DNA from: Oceanicoccus sp. KOV_DT_Chl
GTDB taxonomy: Bacteria > Pseudomonadota > Gammaproteobacteria > Pseudomonadales > Dasaniaceae
Assembly (NCBI RefSeq): GCF_900120175.1
Contig: NZ_FQLF01000001.1
Span: forward strand, 496,001-560,000
Length of the DNA: 64,000 bases
Direction of reading: 5' to 3'
Below, in pieces: positions 47,592 to 57,118 of this stretch. Made by a program: the position numbers and the translations under genes. Within the stretch, counting starts at the first letter, position 1. Every line of letters begins with the position of its first letter. The notes below the pieces were generated by a model, which saw only the letters and a program-made list of their open reading frames with translations, was not told the DNA's origin and ran no database searches.

Positions 47592-48707
47592 GTGATTTTG
47601 TTCCGTTATCTAACCAAGGAAATTCTGGTCAGCATGTTTGCGGTCAGTGTGACCTTGTTAGTGATTGTAATGAGTGGTCGCTTTGTAAAATATTTGGCGC
47701 AGGCTGCAGCTGGTGAGCTCGCCCCTGATGTTGTGCTTACTATTATGATGTATCGGGTACCCAGCTTTTTGGAGTTGGTGCTGCCGCTGGGTTTATTTAT
47801 CGGTATTCTATTGGCCTATGGCCGGCTCTATGTCGAAAGTGAAATGACGGTGATGTCGGCCTGTGGCATGTCAACCAAGCGGCTGGCGTTGTTTACCCTT
47901 GCCCCCTCAATTCTGGTTGCCGCGGTAGTGGGTTATATGAGCCTTTATGCCAGCCCAATCGGTATGGGTAAGGCGCAGGATATTTTTAAAGATGCAGATA
48001 ACGCTAGTGGTTTGGAATTGTTGGTAGCAGGTCGGTTCCGGATTGACGAAAAAGAGGGGCGGGTCAGTTATATCGAACAGCTGAATAATCGTGAAAATAC
48101 TATGCGCGAAGTATTTTCCGCCTCGCAGACGGGTGACAAGAACGGTGAGCAATTATCGATTGTATTCGCTGAGAAAGCCGCTATTGAGATAGATGAAGCA
48201 ACTCTGGGGCGTTATCTGGTGCTGGAAAATGGCTATCAGTATATTGGTGCGCCGGGACAACTGAATTTTCGGGTGACACATTTTGAAAAGTTTGGTCAGT
48301 TGGTCAAAGAGCCGGAGCGTCAACGCAGCAGTTATAAGCGCACCGACGCACGCACCACTGAGCAATTATTAACGTCGGACAAGCTGGAAGATAAGGCGAC
48401 CTTGCAGTGGCGTATTTCGCTGATTATTTTAGTGCCTATCATTGCATTGATTGCACAAGCGCTTAGCAAAACCAATCACCGTAAAGGTCGCTACGTAAAA
48501 ATGCTGCCGGCCTTTTTGATTTATATTTTTTATTTAGTCGGGCTTAATGCCGCTCGTGACGCGATTGAAAAACAACAATTACCGCTTGAGCTAGGTATGT
48601 GGTGGGTACACGGGGTGTTTCTGCTGATAGCGTTGCTGCTACTGTTTGGTCAGGATGCTTATCGACGCCTACGTAACTTAAATTCTCCGCCGGTGAGAAC
48701 TGCATGA
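47592..48707 (+). CDS. lptF: LPS export ABC transporter permease LptF
   Basis: GTG start; 371 aa. LptF has three N-terminal helices, a large periplasmic beta-jellyroll (about residues 120-260) and three C-terminal helices. Family marks are LFRYLTKEILVSMFAVSVTL, LVLPLGLFIGILLAYGRLYVESEMTVMSACGMS (coupling helix) and LSKTNHRKGRYVKMLPAFL. It works with LptG, LptB and LptC to lift LPS from the inner membrane. It is divergent from pepA with about 200 bases between. Confidence 0.95.
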   Translation: MILFRYLTKEILVSMFAVSVTLLVIVMSGRFVKYLAQAAAGELAPDVVLTIMMYRVPSFLELVLPLGLFIGILLAYGRLYVESEMTVMSACGMSTKRLALFTLAPSILVAAVVGYMSLYASPIGMGKAQDIFKDADNASGLELLVAGRFRIDEKEGRVSYIEQLNNRENTMREVFSASQTGDKNGEQLSIVFAEKAAIEIDEATLGRYLVLENGYQYIGAPGQLNFRVTHFEKFGQLVKEPERQRSSYKRTDARTTEQLLTSDKLEDKATLQWRISLIILVPIIALIAQALSKTNHRKGRYVKMLPAFLIYIFYLVGLNAARDAIEKQQLPLELGMWWVHGVFLLIALLLLFGQDAYRRLRNLNSPPVRTA

Positions 48708-48722
48708 TGGGTTGGCAAGGTG

Positions 48723-49784
48723 ATGCGTAAGTTAAGCCGTTATTTATCGACTGTTATTTTTTCCAGTATCACGCTGGTATTGTTGTTGTTATTGGGCCTG
48801 GATTTAATTGCTGCATTGATTGATGAAACCGATAAGCTGGATGACCGATACACTTTTTTAAATGCCCTGCAGTTTGTGTTGCTCTCGGTACCTGGCAATG
48901 TCTTTGATTTTTTACCTTTTGCCGCGTTGGTGGGTTGTCTGGCCGGTTTGGGGGCATTGGCGAATAATAGCGAGCTAGTGGTTATTCGTAGCGCCGGTGT
49001 TTCTACCGCGAGGGTTGTGTGGATGGTAATGCGGCCTGCACTGGTGCTCATGTTAATAGGGATGGCGGTAAGTGAATACATTGCGCCCAGAACCGAAAGT
49101 ATTGCACAAAGCCAGCGGGCTATCGCTTTGCGTGATGCGGGAAGTGTCGTCAGTGAAGATGGCTTGTGGCATCGCGAAGCCAATCAATTTATGCATTTTA
49201 ATGTGGTGCAGCCTAATGGCGTGTTATACGGCGTAACCATTTTTCAATTTAATCAACAGCGACAATTACAGACAGCACTCTATGCTGAACGCGCTATATA
49301 TCAGTCGGGGCAGTGGTTGCTGGAGGATTTGGTTGAAACGCGTTTCACTGCCGGGCAGTTAAGCAAAGTAACCGATAGGTCGAGGTCTTGGCAGACTAAA
49401 CTGTCGCCTGAGCTGTTGAATATATTGGTGCTTGATCCCATTGATTTATCGATTGAAGGTTTGTATCAGTACGCGGGGTATTTGGACGGGCAGGGCTTAA
49501 ATAGCGGTAGTTATCGGTTGGCCTTCTGGAAAAAAGTATTGCAACCCTTATCGACAGTGTCATTAGTATTAATTGCAATTTCTTTTATTTTTGGTCCATT
49601 GCGGGAAGTTACGATGGGCTATCGTATTTTTATCGGTGTGTTGATAGGCATTATCTTTCGCACCGCGCAGGATATGCTGGCGCCAGCTAGTCTGGTGTAC
49701 GGGTTTCAGCCCATCTATGCATCGTTGGTACCGATTTTAGTTTGCTCGGTGGTCGGTTGCTGGTTTTTGCGTAAGGCCAATTAA
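48723..49784 (+). CDS. lptG: LPS export ABC transporter permease LptG
   Basis: ATG 48723 follows AAGGTG; a GTG one codon earlier is possible. The 353-aa protein shares the LptF layout: RYLSTVIFSSITLVLLLLLGLDLIAALIDE at the N-terminus, PFAALVGCLAGLGALANNSELVVIRSAGVS (coupling helix), and the C-terminal helices with SFIFGPLREVTMGYRIFIG. It forms the LptB2FG exporter with the gene 15 bases upstream. Confidence 0.95.
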   Translation: MRKLSRYLSTVIFSSITLVLLLLLGLDLIAALIDETDKLDDRYTFLNALQFVLLSVPGNVFDFLPFAALVGCLAGLGALANNSELVVIRSAGVSTARVVWMVMRPALVLMLIGMAVSEYIAPRTESIAQSQRAIALRDAGSVVSEDGLWHREANQFMHFNVVQPNGVLYGVTIFQFNQQRQLQTALYAERAIYQSGQWLLEDLVETRFTAGQLSKVTDRSRSWQTKLSPELLNILVLDPIDLSIEGLYQYAGYLDGQGLNSGSYRLAFWKKVLQPLSTVSLVLIAISFIFGPLREVTMGYRIFIGVLIGIIFRTAQDMLAPASLVYGFQPIYASLVPILVCSVVGCWFLRKAN

Positions 49785-49796
49785 GGTTTCTAGCCG

Positions 49797-50279
49797 CTAT
49801 TTTTTGGTTTTTTTGGGTAGCACTACCATCCGTGATTTTGACCAGCGATCGTGCCAGCTATAGCCATTTTTGTCGATCCATATCCACCAATACCCGGCCC
49901 CTAAGCACATTAAAGAAATACCGGCGCAGCCTAAGCGCAACAGGCACTGCCGCCAGCTGATCCGGTTACCTTCAAGGTCTTCTATTTGTAAGCGCCAGGC
50001 CTGCATGCCCAGAGTTTGACCGTTTTTATGCCAGAACCAGCAAAAAAAACTGCAATAAATGACCAGTATATAAATTTGAAAGGGCCAACCATCAACCAGC
50101 GTCGGTAATTCATGCACTACATCTTCGTTGTTGATGGTTTGCTGTGGGTTGCTTGGGAGAAACACTGTTGGAATGGTCGCGGCGAATAACACGGCAAATA
50201 CCAAAAGGGCATCGTAAATCATGGCGATCAGGCGGCGGATCACGCCGGCGGTAGGTAAAGCTGCAGCAGTTGTAGACAT
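49797..50279 (-). CDS. RDD family membrane protein
   Basis: The 160-aa protein has the RDD motif in GVIRRLIAMIYDALLVFAVLF (Arg and Asp, residues about 13-33), a middle helix pair (IYILVIYCSFFCWFW) and a C-terminal helix. The HKNGQTLGMQAWRLQIED motif is also typical. Small RDD proteins may be sodium/proton antiporters or accessory membrane proteins. It is convergent with lptG. Confidence 0.85.
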   Translation of the reverse strand: MSTTAAALPTAGVIRRLIAMIYDALLVFAVLFAATIPTVFLPSNPQQTINNEDVVHELPTLVDGWPFQIYILVIYCSFFCWFWHKNGQTLGMQAWRLQIEDLEGNRISWRQCLLRLGCAGISLMCLGAGYWWIWIDKNGYSWHDRWSKSRMVVLPKKTKK

Positions 50280-50394
50280 AAAGTGGCGTATTATTTGTGT
50301 GATTAGAAGGCGGCTACTGAAAGTGGCGCCATTCTAGCAGATCAACGCGGGGGAGCAATCAACAGGGTAGTAGGGTGCTTGTAAGAGCGGCGAT

Positions 50395-50934
50395 TTAGAA
50401 TTCGTATTTGATACCGAGCTTCACCTTGTCACCGGATACGCGCAGTCGATAATCAATTTGCGATAGGGTATCGATAACCATTGTATCTTCGTCGTCACCG
50501 CTTAGCGTGGACGCTTTACCGTACTTGGACTTGTACCAGGCTTTTAATCCTCTGCGTAGGATTTTACCTGCAGCATTACCGCCTTCCGAGGACCGGTAGT
50601 CTGCTTTATATTGCTCCATCCATAAATAATTAAAGGCCAAATCATTTTCACTGTCGGTATTGGTGACTACCAGATCGCTATGCAGGTGAGCTGGCAATAC
50701 CCGGTTTAGCAAGCGTTGTTGTGGGCTGGTAATTGCAGCACTGCTATTGATGTTGTTGATGTATTGATAGTGGAGGTTACTGCCAGAGTCAGCCAGCGTG
50801 TTGCTGCTCAGTAGGCAGGCAAGCGCAGTGCCTAAAAAAAGAAGAGCCAATGATATCCGCTGGTGATCAGTATCACGTCGAACGGTATTTTGGGTGTTCT
50901 GCTGAGTTGTTGCGAGTGTATATTGTCGATACAT
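50395..50934 (-). CDS. Exported hypothetical protein, outer-membrane-like end
   Basis: GAGGGGG lies 6 bases before the ATG. The 179-aa protein has a long polar N-region, then a hydrophobic signal (LALLFLGTALACLLSS) ending near NTLA at about residue 48. It ends with VKLGIKYEF, a terminal Phe typical of beta-strand ends in outer-membrane proteins. WMEQYKADYRSSEGG and LKAWYKSKYGK are seen inside. The family is unrecognised. It is divergent from the two-component system at 51258. Confidence 0.6.
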   Translation of the reverse strand: MYRQYTLATTQQNTQNTVRRDTDHQRISLALLFLGTALACLLSSNTLADSGSNLHYQYINNINSSAAITSPQQRLLNRVLPAHLHSDLVVTNTDSENDLAFNYLWMEQYKADYRSSEGGNAAGKILRRGLKAWYKSKYGKASTLSGDDEDTMVIDTLSQIDYRLRVSGDKVKLGIKYEF

Positions 50935-51133
50935 CTTAACCCCCTCGAGCTCACTGCTTGACTACCAAGGTAGAGATTTACCGGCTGCTTGAATAGTTAA
51001 AATTCACACTTTCTAACAGGTTGTGACTGAGTTGGTTGTTTTAGCCGGCATTTTTTGGGTTTTTATACCTATATAGTCTATAAACCAGAAAATATAGGCA
51101 GTAAGGTTTGCTCCCGATAAGCTAGCCAGTATT

Positions 51134-51155
51134 AGCATTAAGTATTATTAATGCT
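51134..51155. promoter_or_regulatory. 22-bp dyad upstream of the response regulator
   Basis: AGCATTAA (51134-51141) and TTAATGCT (51148-51155) form an exact 8-bp inverted repeat with a 6-base centre. It lies about 100 bases before the regulator's start in a 323-base gap between divergent genes. It may be an operator for autoregulation; no further gene is seen in the gap. Confidence 0.4.
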
Positions 51156-51257
51156 CTGGAAAACTGACGTTTATAACAGTTAATGATAATGTTCGCCTCT
51201 GTTGGCGCAGTCATCTGTTGGTCAACGACGGTAAATAACATAACAAACGGGGTTTGC

Positions 51258-51941
51258 ATGCGCATTCTTTTAATCGAAGACGATAGTAGTGTTGCGGATT
51301 ACATTATCAAGGGCTTGAAACAAAGCGGGTATACCGTTGATCATTCCGGTGATGGTAAGCAAGGGCTGTTTTTAGCCAGTAGTGAAAATTACGATGTCAT
51401 GGTGATAGATCGGATGCTGCCCAATGTGGATGGTCTGACGATTATTCAAACGCTTAGAGCTTCTGATAACAAAACGCCGGTTTTGATCCTCAGTGCGTTA
51501 GGTGAAGTGGATGACCGCGTGAAAGGCTTAAAGGCTGGCGGGGATGATTATCTGGTTAAACCTTTCGCCTTCGCTGAATTGTTAGCCCGGATTGAAGCGA
51601 TTCTTCGTCGGCAGCAATCCAGTACTACCCAAACCAAGTTGAAGGTTGCTGATCTGGAAATGGATTTGCTTGCTCATAAAGTGGTGCGCAATGGCGAGGG
51701 CTTTAATCTGCAGCCCAGAGAATACAAATTGCTTGAATACTTAATGAAGCATGCTGGGCAAGTAGTGACGCGTACCATGTTGCTGGAAAATGTCTGGGAA
51801 TATCACTTTGATCCACAAACCAACGTTATCGATGTGCATATCAGTCGCCTGCGACAAAAAATTGATAAAGGTTTTGATAAGCAGTTGCTTTCCACCGTGC
51901 GTGGTGCCGGCTATATGTTGCATGATCCTGACGCCGCTTAA
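51258..51941 (+). CDS. OmpR/PhoB-family response regulator
   Basis: ATG 51258 (MRILLIEDDSSVADYI) is the natural start. The 227-aa protein has a receiver (acidic pocket EDD, phosphoacceptor Asp in VIDRMLPNVDGL at about residue 51, Lys in YLVKPFAF) and a winged-helix DNA-binding domain with REYKLLEYLMKHAGQVVTRTMLLENVW and DVHISRLRQKID. Its kinase follows 17 bases downstream. The family is the CusR/QseB-like group. Confidence 0.93.
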   Translation: MRILLIEDDSSVADYIIKGLKQSGYTVDHSGDGKQGLFLASSENYDVMVIDRMLPNVDGLTIIQTLRASDNKTPVLILSALGEVDDRVKGLKAGGDDYLVKPFAFAELLARIEAILRRQQSSTTQTKLKVADLEMDLLAHKVVRNGEGFNLQPREYKLLEYLMKHAGQVVTRTMLLENVWEYHFDPQTNVIDVHISRLRQKIDKGFDKQLLSTVRGAGYMLHDPDAA

Positions 51942-51958
51942 GGCGTCAGTTACTTTCT

Positions 51959-53353
51959 ATGATTATTAACAAAGTTCTCGCCAGTTACACATTTCGATTT
52001 ATGTCGATTTATGTGGCTTGCCTTAGTGTTGCCAGCCTGGTTGTTCTAACCCTGGTGTACGCTACTATCTCCTATGATTATTTTGCTGAACTTTCAGATT
52101 CAATCACCAACGAATTAAAAGAGTTGCGTGCTGTTTACGAGCAGGGTGGAGCTGCCGAAGTAGATACTTTGGTGGATGAAAAAATTCGTAAAGAGTATCG
52201 CAGTCGGTTTTTTTATTTGGTGGTGGATAAGGATTATAAAAAAATTGCTGGCAATCTCGATGAATGGCCTGAATTTAAACAATACGGTGAAGGTTGGCTC
52301 AGTTTTCAGCTGGACATATTAGCTTGGGATGGGGAGGCCATTGATGTTGGTTTTGTCGCCCGCACTGAACAACTAGATAACGGTTCACAGGTATTAGTCG
52401 CCCGTCATTACGATGACATTATCTATTATGCGAATTTGGTTGGCGGTGCATTGGTTCGCAGCATGGTGGTAACGATTGTATTGGGCGCAATTGGTGGTGC
52501 GATTTTGGCGGGCATCAATGTTAAACAACTGGATACCGTGAATAAAACACTGCAACGAATTATGTCCGGTGATTTATCTGAGCGTATCGGAACGAATAAT
52601 CAGCGCGGTGAAATGCGGGAGCTTATTTTTAGTATCAATAGAATGCTGGACCGCATTCAAACCTTGATGGCCGGTGTGCGGCAGGTTTCCGATAATATTG
52701 CACACGATTTGCGTACGCCGCTGACACGCTTGCGTAATCATCTGACGCAATTACACGGTCAAATTGATCATGAGAATGAAGAGACCGTGCAGCATTTAAT
52801 TGAAGAAGCCGATAGTTTGCTGTCGACATTTAATGCGCTATTGCGGATTGCACGCGTAGAGTCCGGTTCTCGCCGCGAAGGATTTGCGATGCTGGATTTA
52901 AAAGTGATTATGCTCGATGTGGTGGAGTTATATGAACCTTTAGCGTTGGATAAAGCCATTACCATGACAGAGTCATTAGCGGATGGTATGCAGTTGCATG
53001 GTGACCGTGATTTATTATTCCAGGCTTGCGCAAACCTTATTGATAATGCGATTAAATACACGCCAGAGCAGGGTAATATTCATATTCAATTGGAACATAT
53101 CGAAGATCAGGATTCTTTGGGTTGTGCGCTAATTTCAGTTGCCGATAGTGGCGCGGGAATTCCTGGTAAAGATAAAGCAAAAGTATTTCGTCGCTTTTTC
53201 CGGGTTGAGACCAGTCGTAGCGAGCAACCGGGTAACGGCTTGGGTTTAAGTTTAGTGTCTGCGGTTGTGAAGTTGCACGACGGGGATATTAGTCTGTTCG
53301 ATAATGATCCCGGTTTGCGAGTTGAAATGACGTTGCCTTTATCGCGGGCTTGA
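51959..53353 (+). CDS. Sensor histidine kinase, partner of the 51258 regulator
   Basis: The 464-aa membrane kinase has two helices (about residues 13-38 and 160-182) around a periplasmic sensor and a HAMP domain (LDTVNKTLQRIMSGDLSERI). HisKA carries His in NIAHDLRTPLTRLRNHL, and the HATPase has NLIDNAIKYTP, DSGAGIPG and GNGLGLSLV. The signal is unknown. It is encoded immediately after its regulator. Confidence 0.92.
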   Translation: MIINKVLASYTFRFMSIYVACLSVASLVVLTLVYATISYDYFAELSDSITNELKELRAVYEQGGAAEVDTLVDEKIRKEYRSRFFYLVVDKDYKKIAGNLDEWPEFKQYGEGWLSFQLDILAWDGEAIDVGFVARTEQLDNGSQVLVARHYDDIIYYANLVGGALVRSMVVTIVLGAIGGAILAGINVKQLDTVNKTLQRIMSGDLSERIGTNNQRGEMRELIFSINRMLDRIQTLMAGVRQVSDNIAHDLRTPLTRLRNHLTQLHGQIDHENEETVQHLIEEADSLLSTFNALLRIARVESGSRREGFAMLDLKVIMLDVVELYEPLALDKAITMTESLADGMQLHGDRDLLFQACANLIDNAIKYTPEQGNIHIQLEHIEDQDSLGCALISVADSGAGIPGKDKAKVFRRFFRVETSRSEQPGNGLGLSLVSAVVKLHDGDISLFDNDPGLRVEMTLPLSRA

Positions 53354-53572
53354 TTGTTTATTTAAACGTTCAATTTTTAAGGGCAGTACTAAGCGAGTAG
53401 CGTTAAGCTAGATAATCCAGTGTTTATGCGCATTCCTGACGCGATCGGGGACAAAAGCACGAAGTGCGTTGAGCGCCTGTTATATTTAAGGCAGCCCTGT
53501 AAGGTATACCCAAAACGCTTCACGGGGCAGGCTCAGCGGAGCAAATCATTCAGCATCTGGGCTGCGAATCAT

Positions 53573-54322
53573 TTAGTCATTGGCAATACTTAAATGCGTT
53601 GTATCAGGTGCCGGTGGCGGTTCCGGTTTGGTCTGGCCTTCCAGTATATCCGCGCCAGGTTCTGCCATGCTGATGGCGCTGGTATCGGGATTAAGTGGCG
53701 GTAAGTCTGAAGGTATCTGTTCCAGCTCACTACCTGCAGGAGCCAGGGTGATGTCATCAATATCTAGTGGTAACGGCGGCGGTGAATCCGGTTTTTCAAC
53801 CAGTAAATCTTCGCCTACAGTGGCGACGGAGATGTGGCTGGTATCAGGCGGGGGTGGCGGGGGTGCGGTAGGAATCGCTTCCGGCTCCATGAAAGCTGAT
53901 ACCATTTTTATTGCACTGGTATCGACATTATTTTCTACTGGTTGTGACTTTTCGCTTTGCTTTAATACATCACTGCCGACCGCTGCCAGCGACCAATCCT
54001 CTTCGGCTTGAGGCTGGGTGGTTGACTCGGTCTGGGCCTGAACAGGTGCTGCTGGAGTCGCTGATGCAGTGTTAGCTGCGGCCGCGGCTTGCTGGGTTTT
54101 AACGGCGACTAATAATCCAGCTTGGTGCAGCGCAGCCTTATATTTTAATGCGCCCGCTTTATCGACGCCGCGTTTTAATGCTTGCGGCTTGCCAGTAAAT
54201 AATTTGGCCATTTTTTCTGGTGTACTTTTAAACAGTTTGGCGACATTGATCTTGGCTGTTTCAACATCAGTGCCTTCAACGAGTTGGCCGGTAAAGTAAA
54301 TGTCGTAAAGGGGGTGGTCCAT
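53573..54322 (-). CDS. Protein with N-terminal conserved module and Pro-rich DTSxIS repeats
   Basis: The start is taken at ATG 54322 (MDHPLYDIYFTGQLVEGTD), where conserved sequence begins; an upstream ATG at 54427 adds 35 odd residues. The product is about 249 aa. Residues 1-75 form a compact module (VAKLFKSTPEKMAKLFTGKPQALKRGV) also seen in other gammaproteobacterial proteins. A Gln/Ala linker follows, then about five imperfect repeats of (D)TSxISxAxxGxDLLE separated by Pro runs. It is cytosolic. The role is unknown. Confidence 0.65.
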   Translation of the reverse strand: MDHPLYDIYFTGQLVEGTDVETAKINVAKLFKSTPEKMAKLFTGKPQALKRGVDKAGALKYKAALHQAGLLVAVKTQQAAAAANTASATPAAPVQAQTESTTQPQAEEDWSLAAVGSDVLKQSEKSQPVENNVDTSAIKMVSAFMEPEAIPTAPPPPPPDTSHISVATVGEDLLVEKPDSPPPLPLDIDDITLAPAGSELEQIPSDLPPLNPDTSAISMAEPGADILEGQTKPEPPPAPDTTHLSIAND

Positions 54323-54491
54323 TGCAAGCCTGCTTATCAGCGTGTTTTTAATAGTATAGAAGATATTTAATAGCTTATGGTATAGCGCCTGGAATTCAAC
54401 TTGAACGGGCGAAATGCTAGTATTCACCGGGTTAGCGATAGCCTAACTATGATCCAGCTCACAAAAAACTGCAGAAAGAACCCAACGTTGT

Positions 54492-55568
54492 ATGAATGCT
54501 GAAACTGTCCCCACACGCTTTGCCAATTCACTGCTTAATCTAGTGCTAGAGCGCGGCTATGATTATTCCGGCATGCTGACTGTCGCAGGGATTGATTTCG
54601 ACCCCCGTAAACCCCGACAGAGTGACTATCGGCAGGAAATTACGGCAATGCAGTACAGTAAGCTGTATCAGCAGGTCTTAAGTCTGTTGCAGGACGAAAC
54701 CTTCGGTTTGAGCTTTGGTCAGGGGGTGACGCCAGGCGCATTCAGGATGATGTGCTACTGCATTTTGGGTTGCGAGAACTTAGGGGTGGCCATTAAACGG
54801 ACCTGTGAGTTTTATCGCACCTTTTTTGATGCTGATGCGCAGATTACCATGAGTCTTGATCAGGAGTTAGTGATTGTAGGGTATCGCGGTTCGCCGGCTA
54901 AAAATGGTATTGCTACGGATGCAATGCCGGAGGTGGAAGCAACGGATGCTTATAGCCTTTCGGTGTGGCACCGTTTTTTTTGTTGGCTTACCGGCCGCTC
55001 AATGAAGCTGAGTACCGTACATTTTCGAGGTGCGGCACCGGCCACAGAAGAAAAAATAGAAAAATACCAGCAATTATTTAATTGCCCCATTCATTATGGG
55101 CAGCAGCGTGATGAAATTATCTTTGCTGCATCCTATCTGACAAGTCCGTTGGTGCACACTGAGCAATCATTAAAAGATTTTCTGCGTACTGCGCCTTATC
55201 AATTAATGGTAATCAATCCGGATGCCAGCACCAGTAGTCTGGTGACGCGGGTAAGGGCATTGATTGGTCATGATTTTAGCCAGGGTTTTCCCAGTTTTGA
55301 AAAAATTACAGACTCGCTAAATATGTCAGCACCCACATTGCGGCGCAAGTTAAAAAAGGAAGGCACCACTTTTCAGCAATTAAAAGATGAGTGTCGACGT
55401 GACGCTTCCCTGGCCTATTTATCCAATCCGGATTTATCGATCAATGCGGTGGCTGCATTGATGGGGTTTACTGACCCCAGTGCTTTTCATCGCTCATTTA
55501 AAAAATGGACCGCGATGACGCCTGGTGAATTCAGGCAGCAAGAACACAGTGAATCAACGCGGGATTAA
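54492..55568 (+). CDS. AraC family transcriptional regulator
   Basis: The 358-aa protein has an N-terminal arabinose-binding-like domain (PF12625 type; MQYSKLYQQVLSLLQDETFGLSFG at about residues 49-72) and a C-terminal AraC helix-turn-helix pair. The latter contains FPSFEKITDSLNMSAPTLRRKLKKEGTTF and SINAVAALMGFTDPSAFHRSFKKW. This type often controls fatty-acid or lipid catabolism operons. The thiolase gene starts 265 bases downstream on the same strand, so it is a candidate target. Confidence 0.9.
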   Translation: MNAETVPTRFANSLLNLVLERGYDYSGMLTVAGIDFDPRKPRQSDYRQEITAMQYSKLYQQVLSLLQDETFGLSFGQGVTPGAFRMMCYCILGCENLGVAIKRTCEFYRTFFDADAQITMSLDQELVIVGYRGSPAKNGIATDAMPEVEATDAYSLSVWHRFFCWLTGRSMKLSTVHFRGAAPATEEKIEKYQQLFNCPIHYGQQRDEIIFAASYLTSPLVHTEQSLKDFLRTAPYQLMVINPDASTSSLVTRVRALIGHDFSQGFPSFEKITDSLNMSAPTLRRKLKKEGTTFQQLKDECRRDASLAYLSNPDLSINAVAALMGFTDPSAFHRSFKKWTAMTPGEFRQQEHSESTRD

Positions 55569-55833
55569 CTAAGCTCCATGAGTTCATCAGGTATTGGCAG
55601 CGCTTGTTTTAACGGAATCAATACTATTCCAGCACTGCTGTCACGCGGTGAAAATATGCCACTGGCCATTGACCGTAAATGTTATTGTGTTTCAGTGGCT
55701 TGCGGTTAAATTAGATACCCTGAAATGAGCCTGTGTGGATGATGCCTTAGCTTCACATGCGCAGCTTTAAAAAGACGCATAAATATCAGTCAAGTCGCGA
55801 AGTCGTCGCGCCAGTAACCTAGGTAGGAAAAAC

Positions 55834-57033
55834 ATGGCAACAACAGCATATATTTACGATGCGATTCGTACGCCCCGTGGCAAGGGTAAAGTCGGTGGCG
55901 GTTTGTATGAAGTTAAACCGATTGATCTGGTCGCGGGTTTAATGGAAGCGATGAAAGAGCGCAACGATTTGGATACCTCCAGAGTAGAGGATTTAATTAT
56001 TGCGACGGGTGAGCCGGTAAATGAGCAGGGACAAAATATTGCCAAGACTGCAGTGACGTACTCCAGTTGGGATAACATTACTACTGGTACCCAAATTCAT
56101 CGCTACTGTGCCGGTGGTTTGGATGCGGTTAATATGGCTGCTGCGAAAGTGCTTGCCGGTTTTGAATCGATGGTGGCCGCTGGTGGCGTTGAGTCAATGT
56201 CCCGGCTTGGAATTGGCGCTTCCGGTGCAGCGCAAGGCGATGCCTGGGTTGCTATGAAAACCTATGGTATTTCCCAGGGCTTGGGTGCTGATATGGTCGC
56301 GACGATGGATGGTTTCAGCCGTGAAGATGTAGACCGTTATGCGGTTATGTCGCAGCAGCGTGCTGCCCATGCCGAGCAAAATGGTTATTTCAAATCACAG
56401 GTTCCGGTGGTTGATATCAATGGTGTCACTATTTTGGATAGAAACGAATTAATTCGTCCCACCTCAATGGATAATCTCACCAAGTTAAATCCTTCCTTCA
56501 AAATGTTTAATGATTTTGGTCATGGCGATATCGCCCGTTTGCGCTATCCCGAATTGCAGGAAATTATCAATGTACATACGCCGGGTAATTCTTCCGGTGT
56601 GGTTGATGGCGCTGGCTTGGTGCTGGTAGGTAATGAGCAGGCTGGTAAAGATACCGGGTTGGCCCCGAGAGCGCGCATTGTCGCTTGTGCTTTAACCGGC
56701 ACTGAGCCAACGATAATGTTAGATGGTCCGGTGCCTGCAACGCTGAAAGTGTTGAAGCAGGCTGGAATGACCGCGGATGATATTGATTTATTTGAGCTCA
56801 ACGAAGCGTTTGCATCAGTCGTGTTGCGCTTTCAGCAGCGCATGGGAGTCGCCGATGACCGTATCAATGTCAATGGTGGTGCGATTGCGATGGGTCATCC
56901 TATTGGTGCTACCGGTGCGATGATTTTAGGGACGTTATTGGATGAGCTGGAGCGTCGCGATTTACAGCGTGGCTTGATCACACTCTGTGCCGGCGGTGGT
57001 ATCGGTATCGCCACCATTATTGAGCGTGTGTAA
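55834..57033 (+). CDS. Thiolase (acetyl-CoA C-acyltransferase)
   Basis: The 399-aa thiolase has the nucleophilic Cys in [18 protein letters not shown] (about residue 92), His in [16 protein letters not shown] (about 355) and the last active-site Cys in [14 protein letters not shown]. It cleaves 3-ketoacyl-CoA to acetyl-CoA and a shortened acyl-CoA. It is a FadA/FadI-type enzyme. The FadJ-like gene starts 85 bases downstream, so together they form the last steps of beta-oxidation. Confidence 0.9.
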   Translation: MATTAYIYDAIRTPRGKGKVGGGLYEVKPIDLVAGLMEAMKERNDLDTSRVEDLIIATGEPVNEQGQNIAKTAVTYSSWDNITTGTQIHRYCAGGLDAVNMAAAKVLAGFESMVAAGGVESMSRLGIGASGAAQGDAWVAMKTYGISQGLGADMVATMDGFSREDVDRYAVMSQQRAAHAEQNGYFKSQVPVVDINGVTILDRNELIRPTSMDNLTKLNPSFKMFNDFGHGDIARLRYPELQEIINVHTPGNSSGVVDGAGLVLVGNEQAGKDTGLAPRARIVACALTGTEPTIMLDGPVPATLKVLKQAGMTADDIDLFELNEAFASVVLRFQQRMGVADDRINVNGGAIAMGHPIGATGAMILGTLLDELERRDLQRGLITLCAGGGIGIATIIERV

Positions 57034-57118
57034 GCACTAATTGAATTAATCACGGAACAAGTTGGCAACGCTAATGGCGTTAAAGATTTTTCCGACAACC
57101 AGTAAAGCGAGTAAGACA

